Notes: generated from the letters alone by a model not told the origin. A stretch of 29,661 nt of DNA from CAZGCA01 sp964524145 (GCA_964524145.1 CAZGCA010000075.1:1-29661); one strand, 5' to 3'; counted from the stretch's first letter, positions 1 through 8,431 are shown. A program made the numbers and translations.

Positions 1-6
1 AGAACA

Positions 7-24
7 GCGGTAGCAAGCTACCGC
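7..24. repeat. Short perfect palindrome at the window edge
   Basis: An 8-bp inverted repeat GCGGTAGC/GCTACCGC is separated by AA. It lies about 45 bases upstream of the kinase promoter and is followed by ACTCCAAA. It looks like the tail of an intergenic repeat or a weak hairpin of an upstream transcription unit. No T-tract follows on either strand, so it is not called a terminator. Confidence 0.5.
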
Positions 25-68
25 ACTCCAAAACAGCCACAGCGCAAATGCCTTGGTTTGCGCGGCTC

Positions 69-97
69 TTGACAATTATCCGCGATTCGAGCAAAAT
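69..97 (+). promoter_or_regulatory. Putative sigma-70 promoter of the kinase gene
   Basis: A perfect -35 TTGACA (69-74) is followed after 17 bases by CAAAAT (92-97), which matches four of six -10 positions. Transcription would start near 104, about 60 bases before the chosen ATG. The call rests on consensus match only. Confidence 0.5.
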
Positions 98-163
98 GTA
101 GATACTGCCGGATAAGCAACTGTGAGATCGGGCTCACCACTTGATGCCAAGGGGAGGCGTATT

Positions 164-2896
164 ATGGACCGTGATCGCAATCTTCTTTTCGGGGTACTTG
201 CCGCGCAGCTCAAGAAGGTGACGGCGTCCCAGATTATGGAGGCCGCGGGGGCATGGGCGACCGACCCTTCACGTGATCTTCCTAGCCGACTTGTCGAGGC
301 CGGCGCACTCAGCGAACGTGACCGCAAACTGATCGAGCACTTTGTCGACGAGGCCGTGAGCGCACATGACGGCGATGCATCTGCCACGCTCCAGACGTTC
401 GGTGGCGAAGAGCAGGTGCACCAGTCCTTCCACGGCTCGATCGTCCTCACAGAATCCGGCGGCATACGCACTGTCGTCACGCCCAGACCCGCGGATGAAC
501 CCGTCGATCCCGACTTGGTGCCTGCGGTGCAGGAAACCCCCGGACGATACAGTCTTGTGGGGGAGCATGGTCGCGGCGGCATGGGCAAAGTGCTCCTTGT
601 GCACGATGAGCACTTGGGCAGAGATATCGCACTGAAAGAGCTTCTTCTGCCGAGTGCTCCGTCGGTTTTCGAAGGCGAACCTGAAGCGCCCAGCCCTGTA
701 CGGCTGTCCGTCCCGATGATGGCGCGGTTCTTACAAGAGGCGCGGATCACAGGCCAACTCGAGCATCCCTCCATCGTGCCTGTTTACGAACTGGGCCACC
801 GCAAGGATGGCACGCTCTACTACACCATGAAGCTCGTTCGTGGCCAGACGCTGAGCAAGGCGCTCAAAGATGCAACGTCGCTTCGTGAGCGGCTTGCCCT
901 GCTTCCGCATTTCGTGGACCTGTGCCAGGCTGTCGCCTATGCCCACAGCCGTGGCGTCATCCATCGGGACATCAAGCCAAGCAACGTCATGGTAGGCGAG
1001 TTTGGCGAGACGTTCATCATTGATTGGGGGTTGGCCAAGGCCCGAGACCGGAGAGACATTCACGCGGAGGATATCGAGGAGACGTTTCGAGTGATGCGCG
1101 TGGGAGACGAAGCGGAAGTAGCCCAGACAGTTTACGGCCACGCCATAGGTACGCCGGTCTACATGCCGCCCGAACAGGCCAAAGGGCAACTGGATCAGGT
1201 TGACGAACGGTCCGACGTATACTCGCTCGGCGCAGTTCTGTACGAACTTGTTACGGGGAAGACTCCGTTTACGGGCGCGACGACCCGCGAGGTCATGGAG
1301 AAGGTGATCGCGGAGCCACCGGAGCCGATCCTCGGCCTGGAATCCGAAGCGCCGCCCGAGCTCGTTGCCATCTGCGAACGGGCAATGCAGAAAGAACCGA
1401 AGAAACGGTACCAGTCCGCTAAGGAGCTTGCCGAGGAGGTTCAGCGATTCCAGTCCGGGGCGTTGGTCCGGGCGTATGAATATAAGTTCTCCGAACACCT
1501 TCGCCGGTTCGTGGGGAAACATAAGGTTATCCTCAGTACTGTGGCCGCGGCGTCTGTCATCCTTCTTGCTGTGGGTGTCTTCTCATACGTACGCGTTCTT
1601 CATGAGCGAGCATTGGCGATCCGGGAACGGGAACGAGCTGAGGACGCGCAGCAAAAAGAGATTGACTGGCGTAGGCAGTTTTTCGATAGAGAGGCCCAGG
1701 CTTTGGAAGACAATTTCGCTGCCCTCAAAGAGCAGCTGTCAAGAGACAAAAGGCACCCTGTAGAGTCCGTTGTCATCGTGATGATGCCAACGCAAGGCGA
1801 AGAGAGCAATGCTTTCTTGTTGACACTGCGAAGATCCCTCAAAGAGGCGCTTGCAAGCATGCAGAGATTCAAACTGACAATGTTGCAACCCGAAGACCAA
1901 AGGATACGGTCTGTAGGCTTTGCGGGCCTATGGGATGCCGGGGCTTCCCTCCAAGAGCTCCTAGGCAAGGCTCCCTGTGATGTTCTCATGTTAGTTAGAC
2001 TGCAGGAAAACGATAGCCTCGTGGAGGCGAAAGCAAGGCTGTTCGACGGTGCCACAGCCCAGCTTCGGGCTTATCACAGCATTCGCTGGGATCGAGACTT
2101 GACCGCTGCCGCGGAGAATATCGCAACAGGATTGGCTTACGGCTTGCTCTCCAAGACGCCGCCGCGAGAAGCGCTTGCTGCAGCCTTCAGAGAGGAAGAA
2201 CTCAAGGAGTTTCACTCACCTCTGTGGGGCGAACGTGTTAGCATCACAATCTTACCTTTCAAGTACTTGGGCACGGACGCAGAATATGACCCAACCGGCC
2301 TCACCGATGTTTTTCCTTTGATGCTGGGGAAGAATCTCACGGATTCCGGGCGTTTTGTGTTAACCAAAAGGGGGGAGCTTGTCGAGGAGATCGTAGAGGA
2401 AGCAAGGAAGTCCTCTGACGGCGGCGAGGTTCTTGTGCACCCGATCCTGCTATGCAAGCTCATAGTGTCAGGTGAGATTCAGGAGACGGACGCAGGTTTC
2501 TTGATTACGGCAGTTCTTGCAGACACCGAGACAAGGAAGCAAGTTGCGGCGGCGGAGACGGTATGGAGCAGAGATCTTGATCCCGAAGTTGCAGTGCAGC
2601 GAATTGCGGAGCAACTCGTCGCTGCATACCCGCGTGCGAAGGGCCGTGTCATGAGCTGGACCGATGGCAAGATCGAGATCGATATCGGAGAGACCTCGGG
2701 TGCTCTAGAAGGCATGATACTTCAGGTTATTGAGGCTGACGACATAGTTGACCCGGGAACCGAGGAGTCCTTGGAGCTCATAACCGAGTTGATCGCGTGG
2801 GTAAGAATCATCGAGACTGCGGAAGATTCGGTGACTTGCGAGGTCATAGAAGAACTTGCCCCCATCGAGGAAGGCATGACAGTGGTTACATGGTAG
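164..2896 (+). CDS. Transmembrane PknB-type Ser/Thr protein kinase with CsgG/FlgT-like C-terminal region
   Basis: The product is about 910 residues. The ATG at 164 is preferred over an in-frame GTG at 122 because AAGGGGAGG lies just upstream of it. Residues 1-125 are a helical N-terminal extension. The kinase domain spans about 130-430, with a glycine loop (GRGGMGKV), ATP-site lysine in ALKEL (about 158), HRDIKPSN catalytic loop (about 267), DWG replacing DFG (about 287), a GTPVYMPPEQ segment and DVYSLG. A single membrane helix (about 456-476) and a charged coiled coil follow. The remaining 400 residues, probably outside the membrane, contain two stretches that resemble CsgG/TolB-N-type folds (VVIVMMPTQ and ITILPFKYLG, each followed by a helix and strand). 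The end resembles FlgT-C (GRVMSWTDGKIEIDIGETSG). The kinase assignment is firm; the C-terminal fold is inference from pattern. The gene stands alone, convergent with the dehydrogenase downstream. Confidence 0.93.
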   Translation: MDRDRNLLFGVLAAQLKKVTASQIMEAAGAWATDPSRDLPSRLVEAGALSERDRKLIEHFVDEAVSAHDGDASATLQTFGGEEQVHQSFHGSIVLTESGGIRTVVTPRPADEPVDPDLVPAVQETPGRYSLVGEHGRGGMGKVLLVHDEHLGRDIALKELLLPSAPSVFEGEPEAPSPVRLSVPMMARFLQEARITGQLEHPSIVPVYELGHRKDGTLYYTMKLVRGQTLSKALKDATSLRERLALLPHFVDLCQAVAYAHSRGVIHRDIKPSNVMVGEFGETFIIDWGLAKARDRRDIHAEDIEETFRVMRVGDEAEVAQTVYGHAIGTPVYMPPEQAKGQLDQVDERSDVYSLGAVLYELVTGKTPFTGATTREVMEKVIAEPPEPILGLESEAPPELVAICERAMQKEPKKRYQSAKELAEEVQRFQSGALVRAYEYKFSEHLRRFVGKHKVILSTVAAASVILLAVGVFSYVRVLHERALAIRERERAEDAQQKEIDWRRQFFDREAQALEDNFAALKEQLSRDKRHPVESVVIVMMPTQGEESNAFLLTLRRSLKEALASMQRFKLTMLQPEDQRIRSVGFAGLWDAGASLQELLGKAPCDVLMLVRLQENDSLVEAKARLFDGATAQLRAYHSIRWDRDLTAAAENIATGLAYGLLSKTPPREALAAAFREEELKEFHSPLWGERVSITILPFKYLGTDAEYDPTGLTDVFPLMLGKNLTDSGRFVLTKRGELVEEIVEEARKSSDGGEVLVHPILLCKLIVSGEIQETDAGFLITAVLADTETRKQVAAAETVWSRDLDPEVAVQRIAEQLVAAYPRAKGRVMSWTDGKIEIDIGETSGALEGMILQVIEADDIVDPGTEESLELITELIAWVRIIETAEDSVTCEVIEELAPIEEGMTVVTW

Positions 2897-2942
2897 GAGC
2901 GCTCACCAAGCCTGCAGATTGTCAACAGATTGTCCTTCTGGC

Positions 2943-4103
2943 TCACCGTCCCCACGGGTAGAGGATGGGTTTGAGACCGGTTTCGCGGGTGGTGAAAAAC
3001 TCGGCAGGATCGTCGTCGAGCGTCCAGATGCGCGGCGAGCTGAACCCGTCGAGCGAAAGTCTGCCGTCCTCGAGCCAGCGGAGTATCGTCTCCATGGTAC
3101 GGGTCGAACATCCCGAACTGCCGATGGTTTTGGCCATACGGTAGTGGTTGCTGTCGATGTTGGCGGCGTTCACCAGCTCGTGCGTGCCGCCGAAACATGC
3201 GCCGACCGCGTATCCTTCGTGCGTGTAGAGTTCGAGCATCAACCGTTGCGCGTTGGGGTCGGCGCAGGCGGCTATAACGTCGTCGAAGAGGTACCCATCG
3301 GTCTTCTGCGCGACAAGCTCGACAATCTCCGACTGGTCCATGCCGCCGGTCATCAGCGGTTCGAACCCTTCGCCGAGCACGCGTGTCACCAGTTGTGCCT
3401 TCGCTTCGGACCGCACGAGCACGTAGACCTTTCTTGCCCCTTCGAGTTTGGCAAGCCGGGCGTAGATCATGCTCACCGTGCCGGAGCCTATCACCGCTGT
3501 CAGGCCGCCCTGCCGAATCCCGCCGCTGTAGATATGTCGACCGTCCCGGTCGACGCCAACGGGATGCGGCGTCGAGAATATCGATTCGAGCGCGCAGGCC
3601 GCCGGCTCGACGAGCGCGCCGGCTTCGTCCGATACGTTGTCCGGCACACGCAGCGCCGAGCCCGTCCGGATGAGTTCTTCGGGTATGCGCATGTACTTCG
3701 CGTTCCCGCCGTCGATATAGAAGCTCAGGATGGTTATCGGGTCCTGGATCAGCATCAGCCCGTCACGGTACCGTGCGATGCGGGACTGTACGGTCACACG
3801 TTCGCCCGGCCGGAAGTCCAGGTACTCCTCCGAGAGCGTCTCCCCCTCTTTGTACCCGATGCCGTCGCGCAGCTCGGCGACGTTCCGGCCCACCTCGACG
3901 ATCTCGCCCACGAGCTCATGGCCGAGCACGACCGGCGCGTGAGAGTCGACTTTGTAATGGCCTTTGTTGAATATGGTGACGTCGGTACCGCAACGCGCGG
4001 ATGCGCGGACCTTCACGAGGAGGTCCGTGTCGCCGCAAGGCACATCGCGCGTTTCGAGCCGCACGTCGCCCGGTCCGTGGTACACAAACGCCTGTGAACG
4101 CAT
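2943..4103 (-). CDS. Zinc-dependent medium-chain alcohol/polyol dehydrogenase family protein
   Basis: This 386-residue MDR-family protein probably oxidises an alcohol or polyol with NAD(P). Catalytic zinc ligands are visible as C38 (ARCGTD), H62-E63 (GHE) and E166 (VEPAAC). A Rossmann signature with GSGTVS lies at about 206-211. The usual four-cysteine lobe that binds the structural zinc is absent: the 90-120 region (FRPGERVTVQSRIARY) contains no cysteine. The substrate cannot be read from the sequence; sorbitol, threonine and inositol dehydrogenase-like enzymes share this layout. It is the last gene of a minus-strand operon, 18 bases after the HExxH protein, and converges on the kinase gene. 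A 392-codon open frame on the other strand is a coding shadow. Confidence 0.85.
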   Translation of the reverse strand: MRSQAFVYHGPGDVRLETRDVPCGDTDLLVKVRASARCGTDVTIFNKGHYKVDSHAPVVLGHELVGEIVEVGRNVAELRDGIGYKEGETLSEEYLDFRPGERVTVQSRIARYRDGLMLIQDPITILSFYIDGGNAKYMRIPEELIRTGSALRVPDNVSDEAGALVEPAACALESIFSTPHPVGVDRDGRHIYSGGIRQGGLTAVIGSGTVSMIYARLAKLEGARKVYVLVRSEAKAQLVTRVLGEGFEPLMTGGMDQSEIVELVAQKTDGYLFDDVIAACADPNAQRLMLELYTHEGYAVGACFGGTHELVNAANIDSNHYRMAKTIGSSGCSTRTMETILRWLEDGRLSLDGFSSPRIWTLDDDPAEFFTTRETGLKPILYPWGR

Positions 4104-4121
4104 CGCGGAATACCCGCCCTC

Positions 4122-4817
4122 TTATCCGGACCGGCGGTCTGCAGTCCGGCCGACGCTCCTTCGCCGCCTGCCCCGGACACGCAGCCCCACGACGTCGCCA
4201 TACCGCCGGCTGAGTTCGAGAAAACTGTATTTGAGAAACGCCTGCGGGCCTGTTGCAGGGACCTTGCTCAGATAGTCCCGGCGGAACTGTGCCATCAGCG
4301 CGTCGTACTTCTTCGAGGAGCTGTGGACTCTGTTTCTGCCCGCAAACCGGCGTATGTCGCCGTCAAACGCGGGCGAGATGTGGTACAGCTCGTGGAACAC
4401 CGTGTCCAGGTTTTCGGGATACCCGAGATTCTGGAACCTCGGCAGGCAGAACTCGATCACGTAGAGCATCTCTCGTCCGTCGTGGGTGAGCCCGGACCAC
4501 TCGCTTAAGTCGAGCCGCTTGTCGCGGCTCCGTGTCTGCATGATCTGCGCGTGCAGCCCGTACCGGCCGCGTTTTCTCGCGATGGTGATCCCGGCCAGCA
4601 CTCGCGACGGGTCTATGTGATGGAACTCAGGGCATTTCTCGGCAATATCCTTGATGAGCCGGTGCATGGCCGCTGTGTAGTCAAACTTGCGTGGAACGTG
4701 ATCGGGAGCGGGCGGTGGGTCGGGAATCAGCAGGAGCTGGCCCGGGGAGACTGAAGGGTCGGACCGAGCAACGTTACGGCGTCGTACCGGCAGGTGGCAG
4801 CGTGATATGTACGACAT
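4122..4817 (-). CDS. Putative metallopeptidase-like protein with HELYH zinc motif
   Basis: This 231-residue protein has an HExxH motif (HELYH, 142-146) preceded by PENLDTVF and followed by an FDGD...RNRVH segment that may supply a third ligand. The layout, with an upstream RKRGRYGLHAQI strand region and a predicted central sheet, resembles the 'putative phage metallopeptidase' family known from Pfam. I cannot confirm this without a search. No signal peptide is seen and the tail is very arginine-rich (RVRGRRRRSVGR). The ATG at 4817 overlaps the upstream STN-like gene by 44 bases, which suggests translational coupling; the next in-frame ATG is at residue 51. Despite the family name there is no other phage gene nearby. 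Confidence 0.7.
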   Translation of the reverse strand: MSYISRCHLPVRRRNVARSDPSVSPGQLLLIPDPPPAPDHVPRKFDYTAAMHRLIKDIAEKCPEFHHIDPSRVLAGITIARKRGRYGLHAQIMQTRSRDKRLDLSEWSGLTHDGREMLYVIEFCLPRFQNLGYPENLDTVFHELYHISPAFDGDIRRFAGRNRVHSSSKKYDALMAQFRRDYLSKVPATGPQAFLKYSFLELSRRYGDVVGLRVRGRRRRSVGRTADRRSG

Positions 4818-5364
4818 CCTGCTCGACTTTATACGAGAGACCTTTCTGTTTGGTCAGTTCCTCGATGAGGTCTATCAACTGCACGTTTTCCTTGCTCAAG
4901 GAGAACCGTGTATCCTGAGTCAAGGCGGGTGATTGCAGCACGTCCTCGTCTATGACTATCCGTATACCCCCCACTTGCGTGAGCATCGTGACGATGTCGT
5001 CCAGCTTGATCTCACCGGAACCAAGGAATGAGACGTCCACCGACTGTTGCAGCTTCTCCGCAAGAGCGGCCGACATCGGCTGTGCGGGTCTCGCCGGACC
5101 TGTCGGCGACCGGCTCGACCTGCTCCCCACCGCGGACCCGGCACTCACCACTTCCTCGCGGAGAAACGCAAGTTGCACTCGCGGACTCAACCGTATCGTG
5201 TACCCCTGCCATGTCTGATCGACAACTTCCACGTTGCGCAGCTTGATGTCGCCTTTCAGGACAACCTCGTCCGCACCGCTGCTGGCCGCTGCCAGCAGGA
5301 CTATCGCCAGGACGACCCCGCCCGGACGTGCAACCCGTTTCGCGATACCGCTCAAACCGTTCAT
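4774..5364 (-). CDS. Secreted STN/secretin-N-like domain protein
   Basis: This 196-residue protein has a signal peptide (positive start, hydrophobic 16-28, likely cleavage near SSGA-DE at 31). A short beta-rich segment (VVLKGDIKLRNVEVVDQ, 35-70) is followed by a Pro/Ser linker. The C-terminal domain (108-190) follows the STN/secretin short domain pattern: VDVSFLGSGEIKLDDIVTMLT, then IVIDEDVL, then VQLIDLIEELTKQKGLSYKVEQDVVHI. Such domains occur in secretins, TonB receptors and pilus assembly proteins, but here there is no channel domain, so the role is unknown. It is the first gene of a three-gene operon behind a strong promoter. The Shine-Dalgarno sequence before ATG 5364 is weak. Confidence 0.75.
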   Translation of the reverse strand: MNGLSGIAKRVARPGGVVLAIVLLAAASSGADEVVLKGDIKLRNVEVVDQTWQGYTIRLSPRVQLAFLREEVVSAGSAVGSRSSRSPTGPARPAQPMSAALAEKLQQSVDVSFLGSGEIKLDDIVTMLTQVGGIRIVIDEDVLQSPALTQDTRFSLSKENVQLIDLIEELTKQKGLSYKVEQDVVHITLPPAGTTP

Positions 5365-5410
5365 ATCATTCTACCACGTACTCTCAAGCTCGGTTACCGT
5401 AACACCTTGC

Positions 5411-5440
5411 ATTATACCTCTATTCGAACCCCGGTGTCAA
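5411..5440 (-). promoter_or_regulatory. Strong sigma-70 promoter of the STN-HExxH-dehydrogenase operon
   Basis: On the minus strand a perfect TTGACA (5440-5435) and a perfect TATAAT (5416-5411) are separated by 18 bases. The predicted start is near 5404, leaving a leader of about 40 bases before the ATG at 5364. Confidence 0.8.
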
Positions 5441-5580
5441 GCTGAGGACAGCTTTCATGAAGGCATTCGCGTTGGTGCAGCTATTGGGTGCCGGAGAGGT
5501 TGGGGAGGGCACAATCCAGGCTCCCACTTATCTCCCGTCTACCGCATACCGACTACCGACTCCCCGCTCAAGAGAAGTGC

Positions 5581-5610
5581 TTGACACAACCGGCAGGCTG
5601 CGTGTAGTAT
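5581..5610 (+). promoter_or_regulatory. Sigma-70 promoter of the sulfotransferase gene
   Basis: TTGACA (5581-5586), an 18-base spacer and TAGTAT (5605-5610). The -10 ends only 12 bases before the ATG at 5623, so the transcript would have a leader of about 5-7 bases and no room for a Shine-Dalgarno site. Confidence 0.65.
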
Positions 5611-5622
5611 CCTGCATCTGCC

Positions 5623-6765
5623 ATGAAACACAAATCCAAGTTGAGCTCTACCGAACAGTTGCTTGCGGGCGGCTCGTTTCGCAATTGGCTCCGCCTGCTT
5701 TGTGCGAACGGCGTTGAAGCCCCGTACCTGTGTCGCGCTCTCTTTGTGACCGTCACCAGTCTCATGTGCAGTCCGCTGCGCCTTCTCGAACGCGCGCTTT
5801 ACGGGAGAGCGTTTGACGCGGTCGAGATCGACCACCCGCCGCTCTTCATCATCGGTCACGTCCGCACCGGCACGACGCACCTGCACAACCTCATTTCTCA
5901 CGATCCGAACTTCGGGTTCCTCTCGACCATCCAAGCCGGTGCCCCGAACTTCTCGCTCACGGCGTCCAGGTTCCTGCGCCCTCTGTTCCGTTGGGGGTTG
6001 CGCGACACGCGTTACATGGACAACATGAGCATGTCGCTGGACTCCCCACAGGAAGAGGAGATCGCTCTTGCGCGCGTGTCGCCACACTCACTGTACCATT
6101 GGTGGTGTTTTCCCAAACGGATGCGTTTCTACTTCGACCGTTACGGTCTCTTCGACGACCTGCCCGATGAAACGCTCGAGACATGGAAACGCCACTACCT
6201 TGCGCTGCTGAAACGAACGACGTACCACGCCCAGGGACGGCGGCTCGTGCTGAAGAACCCCGCCAACACCGGCCGGATACGGGTGCTCCTCGATCTGTTT
6301 CCCTATGCTCAGTTCGTCCACATCTACCGCAACCCGTACGTCGTCTACCCCTCCACCAAACATCTGCACCTCAAGATGCTCCAGATATTTTCGTTTCAGA
6401 AGTACGATGAAGACGAACTGGAGGCTTTTGTCCTGTACAGCTACGAGCGTGTGATGAAACGATTCTTCGAAGACCGCGCGCTCATTCCCCAGGGCAACAT
6501 CGTGGATGTCAGGTTCGAGGACCTGGAATCCGACCCGCTTGGACAACTCCGCCGAATCTACACGGAGCTCGGCCTGCCGGGATTCGAGAAGGCCGAGCCG
6601 GTACTGCGCGATTACATCGACTCCCAATCATCGTACAGGAAGAATGTGTTCCGTCTACAGCCCGATGAGATCGACCGAATCGGCCGGCACTGGCGGTTTG
6701 CTCTCGATCGCTGGGGATACGACGTCCCCCCCGAAATCACTACGCCTGACAGCGTGGCTTTGTGA
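5623..6765 (+). CDS. Sulfotransferase family protein (PAPS-dependent type)
   Basis: This 380-residue cytosolic protein is of the Sulfotransfer_3 type. It would transfer sulfate from PAPS to a hydroxyl on a lipid, sugar or small molecule. The 5'-phosphosulfate loop is visible at 75-86 (FIIGHVRTGTTH). The 3'-phosphate region is at 230-246 (QFVHIYRNPYVVYPST, with R236 and S244 in the usual places). A later VDVRFEDLESDP segment is also typical. No signal peptide or membrane helix is evident. It converges with the acyltransferase gene, whose stop is 24 bases away; the pair could both act on lipids, but that is inference. Its start has no Shine-Dalgarno and lies just behind a good -10 box. Confidence 0.88.
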   Translation: MKHKSKLSSTEQLLAGGSFRNWLRLLCANGVEAPYLCRALFVTVTSLMCSPLRLLERALYGRAFDAVEIDHPPLFIIGHVRTGTTHLHNLISHDPNFGFLSTIQAGAPNFSLTASRFLRPLFRWGLRDTRYMDNMSMSLDSPQEEEIALARVSPHSLYHWWCFPKRMRFYFDRYGLFDDLPDETLETWKRHYLALLKRTTYHAQGRRLVLKNPANTGRIRVLLDLFPYAQFVHIYRNPYVVYPSTKHLHLKMLQIFSFQKYDEDELEAFVLYSYERVMKRFFEDRALIPQGNIVDVRFEDLESDPLGQLRRIYTELGLPGFEKAEPVLRDYIDSQSSYRKNVFRLQPDEIDRIGRHWRFALDRWGYDVPPEITTPDSVAL

Positions 6766-6788
6766 AGAATCGCACCGCGCGAGTACGT

Positions 6789-8084
6789 TCACCGGCCTTC
6801 TGACGCGCCGAGCATCGACTCCAGCTCGTTGCAGGCGAATACCCAGGGACGGGTTTGGAATCGCCCGGACAAACTCTCATCGAGCACTTTTGCGCGGTCG
6901 AACCGCAGGATCCCATCGCAGCGCTCGAACAAACCCTCGCGGCGGCAATAGGCAACGAACCGGTTCCAGCGGCGCTCGAACTCCCGGCCTCCTGTGAGGA
7001 GGGGATCCACCTCAAGACCGCGGTCCGCCAGGCTTCGCGCATCCGCTATAACCGCATCTTTGAGTTCGGCTTCGGGTATCTCGTATCTTTCGTTCTTCGC
7101 GTGACGCCGAATGGCGCGTGAAGCGACCTGCCCGAGTGTGACGGTGCCCAAGGTTGCCAGGGCCCGGATCACTTCTGTCTCGTAACGGTCCCGGTCCATG
7201 TCTCGAACACCATGCAAAGGAGGGCCGAACGCGAGAAAGGCCCGGATGCGACCGGTCGTCATCAAGTCGTACGTCACGTTGAGCGGAAGCACGGCCGCCT
7301 CTCGTTGTGTCTGTTGCAGGATCTGAAGCGGTCCCGATTTGATGTCCCGAATGTAGCCGTCTCTTGACCGGCCGCCTTCGGGCGAGATGGCGATGGCTTC
7401 GCCGTGGTCCAGCAGCGACGCAGAGAACGCCAAACTGTCGGCAATGCGGGCGCGATGCCTCTGCCGGAGAACCTCCTCGACCTCCGGGCGGAACACCGAG
7501 AAGGGTTCCACGCGATAGAGCGCGTCCCGGTAGGCCCACTGGATCACCGAGCCGACCGGCGTGTCTGGCGGTACGGAAGGGAACCCGGCATCCGCGGGGT
7601 CGAGGAACACCTCTTTCAACGGAAGGTCGCCGAGAAGTTCGACGACATCGGTGAGGTGCGACCGGAGGAGCCGGCGACCCGCCCATGCGATGGGATACCA
7701 GCGCATACCATGCATGACGGGCCGCAGATTCACCCGATAGACCAACCGGTTCAGCCATTGCGGACGTCGCACGGCCAGTCCGGCGAGCACTCCCGGCTCA
7801 AACAGGACTTCGGTGCCGACAACCGAGACGCGGCCGAGCGGACCTCGGAATCCGCTTCTGACCAGGAGCGTCGACAGTATCGCGACCGCATCCCAATGAC
7901 ACTTGTGTGTCGACAGCACGATGGTTCCGGGCAAGTTGCGAAGGTGATCGAAACCCCGGACATACAGCCGCAACCGCACTTTGGCCAGCGCCCAGAAAGA
8001 CAAGTAGAGGAGAAGACGATGCGCTTTTCCCCACCAGGGTGGATCCGGCGGACGAAACCCGTCCTTGCTCCCTGATTGCGGCAT
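6789..8084 (-). CDS. Lysophospholipid/glycerol-3-phosphate acyltransferase-like protein (PlsC superfamily), long form
   Basis: The product is about 431 residues from the ATG at 8084, which has AGGGAGA six bases upstream; an in-frame ATG at 8105 gives seven more residues. The acyltransferase block I HxxxxD is seen in STHKCHWD (H67-D72 numbered from 8105). A glycine/arginine block typical of the glycerophosphate-binding motif is ISPEGGRSRDG (about 240-249), followed by a VLPLNVTYD strand. The spacing between these blocks is about 170 residues, much longer than in ordinary PlsC proteins, because of an inserted region containing FLDPADAGFP and a predicted helical segment. The C-terminal 130 residues are helical and lack recognised motifs. 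Likely role: acylation of a lysophospholipid or related polar lipid at the inner membrane. Confidence 0.8.
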   Translation of the reverse strand: MPQSGSKDGFRPPDPPWWGKAHRLLLYLSFWALAKVRLRLYVRGFDHLRNLPGTIVLSTHKCHWDAVAILSTLLVRSGFRGPLGRVSVVGTEVLFEPGVLAGLAVRRPQWLNRLVYRVNLRPVMHGMRWYPIAWAGRRLLRSHLTDVVELLGDLPLKEVFLDPADAGFPSVPPDTPVGSVIQWAYRDALYRVEPFSVFRPEVEEVLRQRHRARIADSLAFSASLLDHGEAIAISPEGGRSRDGYIRDIKSGPLQILQQTQREAAVLPLNVTYDLMTTGRIRAFLAFGPPLHGVRDMDRDRYETEVIRALATLGTVTLGQVASRAIRRHAKNERYEIPEAELKDAVIADARSLADRGLEVDPLLTGGREFERRWNRFVAYCRREGLFERCDGILRFDRAKVLDESLSGRFQTRPWVFACNELESMLGASEGR

Positions 8085-8275
8085 CGGTGTCTCCCTGTTC
8101 GCCATTGGCTACCGAATACCGGCAGCCGACACGCACCACTTCCAAACGGGCACCATTATACCATGGTCCGCCGGTCTTTAGTCTCGTTCCTTGGAGTTCC
8201 GCGTCTTCAGGCGGAAAACGGAGGGGGCCGTATACCCGGACCGGCTGAAGCCGGAACTACGAACACTCGGTTCCG

Positions 8276-8366
8276 TCGCCCCCGTTCGGGGCTTGGGGTT
8301 TTTTGCGCTGGTTACCCGGGGTACCGCTTCGCTCTACCCCGGGCTATATTCCGTCGCCTGCTGCGC
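8276..8366. repeat. Double-hairpin intergenic element (copy 1)
   Basis: Three adjacent inverted repeats are seen: GCCCC/GGGGC near 8278-8292; a long hairpin with arms CCCGGGGTA and TACCCCGGG; and, after the linker CTATATTCCGTC, a short hairpin GCCTGC/GCAGGC. The order long hairpin, CTAT linker, GC hairpin matches the tandem array at 27.4 kb and the copies at 18.6 and 24.8 kb. There is no coding evidence. Confidence 0.6.
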
Positions 8367-8400
8367 AGGCTTGGGAAGCGTTCGTTCACCCTGGAATAAG

Positions 8401-8430
8401 GTGACGGACGTGCCGCCCGTGTAGTATAAT
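8401..8430 (+). promoter_or_regulatory. Possible promoter with perfect TATAAT
   Basis: GTGACG (8401-8406, four of six -35 positions), an 18-base spacer and a perfect TATAAT (8425-8430). Transcription would begin near 8437, inside or just after the start of the small ORF below. Confidence 0.4.
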
Positions 8431-8431
8431 C

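Noticed and set aside
2919..4097. 392-codon plus-strand frame
   Set aside because: It lies opposite the dehydrogenase, which has clear motifs; composition is typical of a GC-rich shadow.
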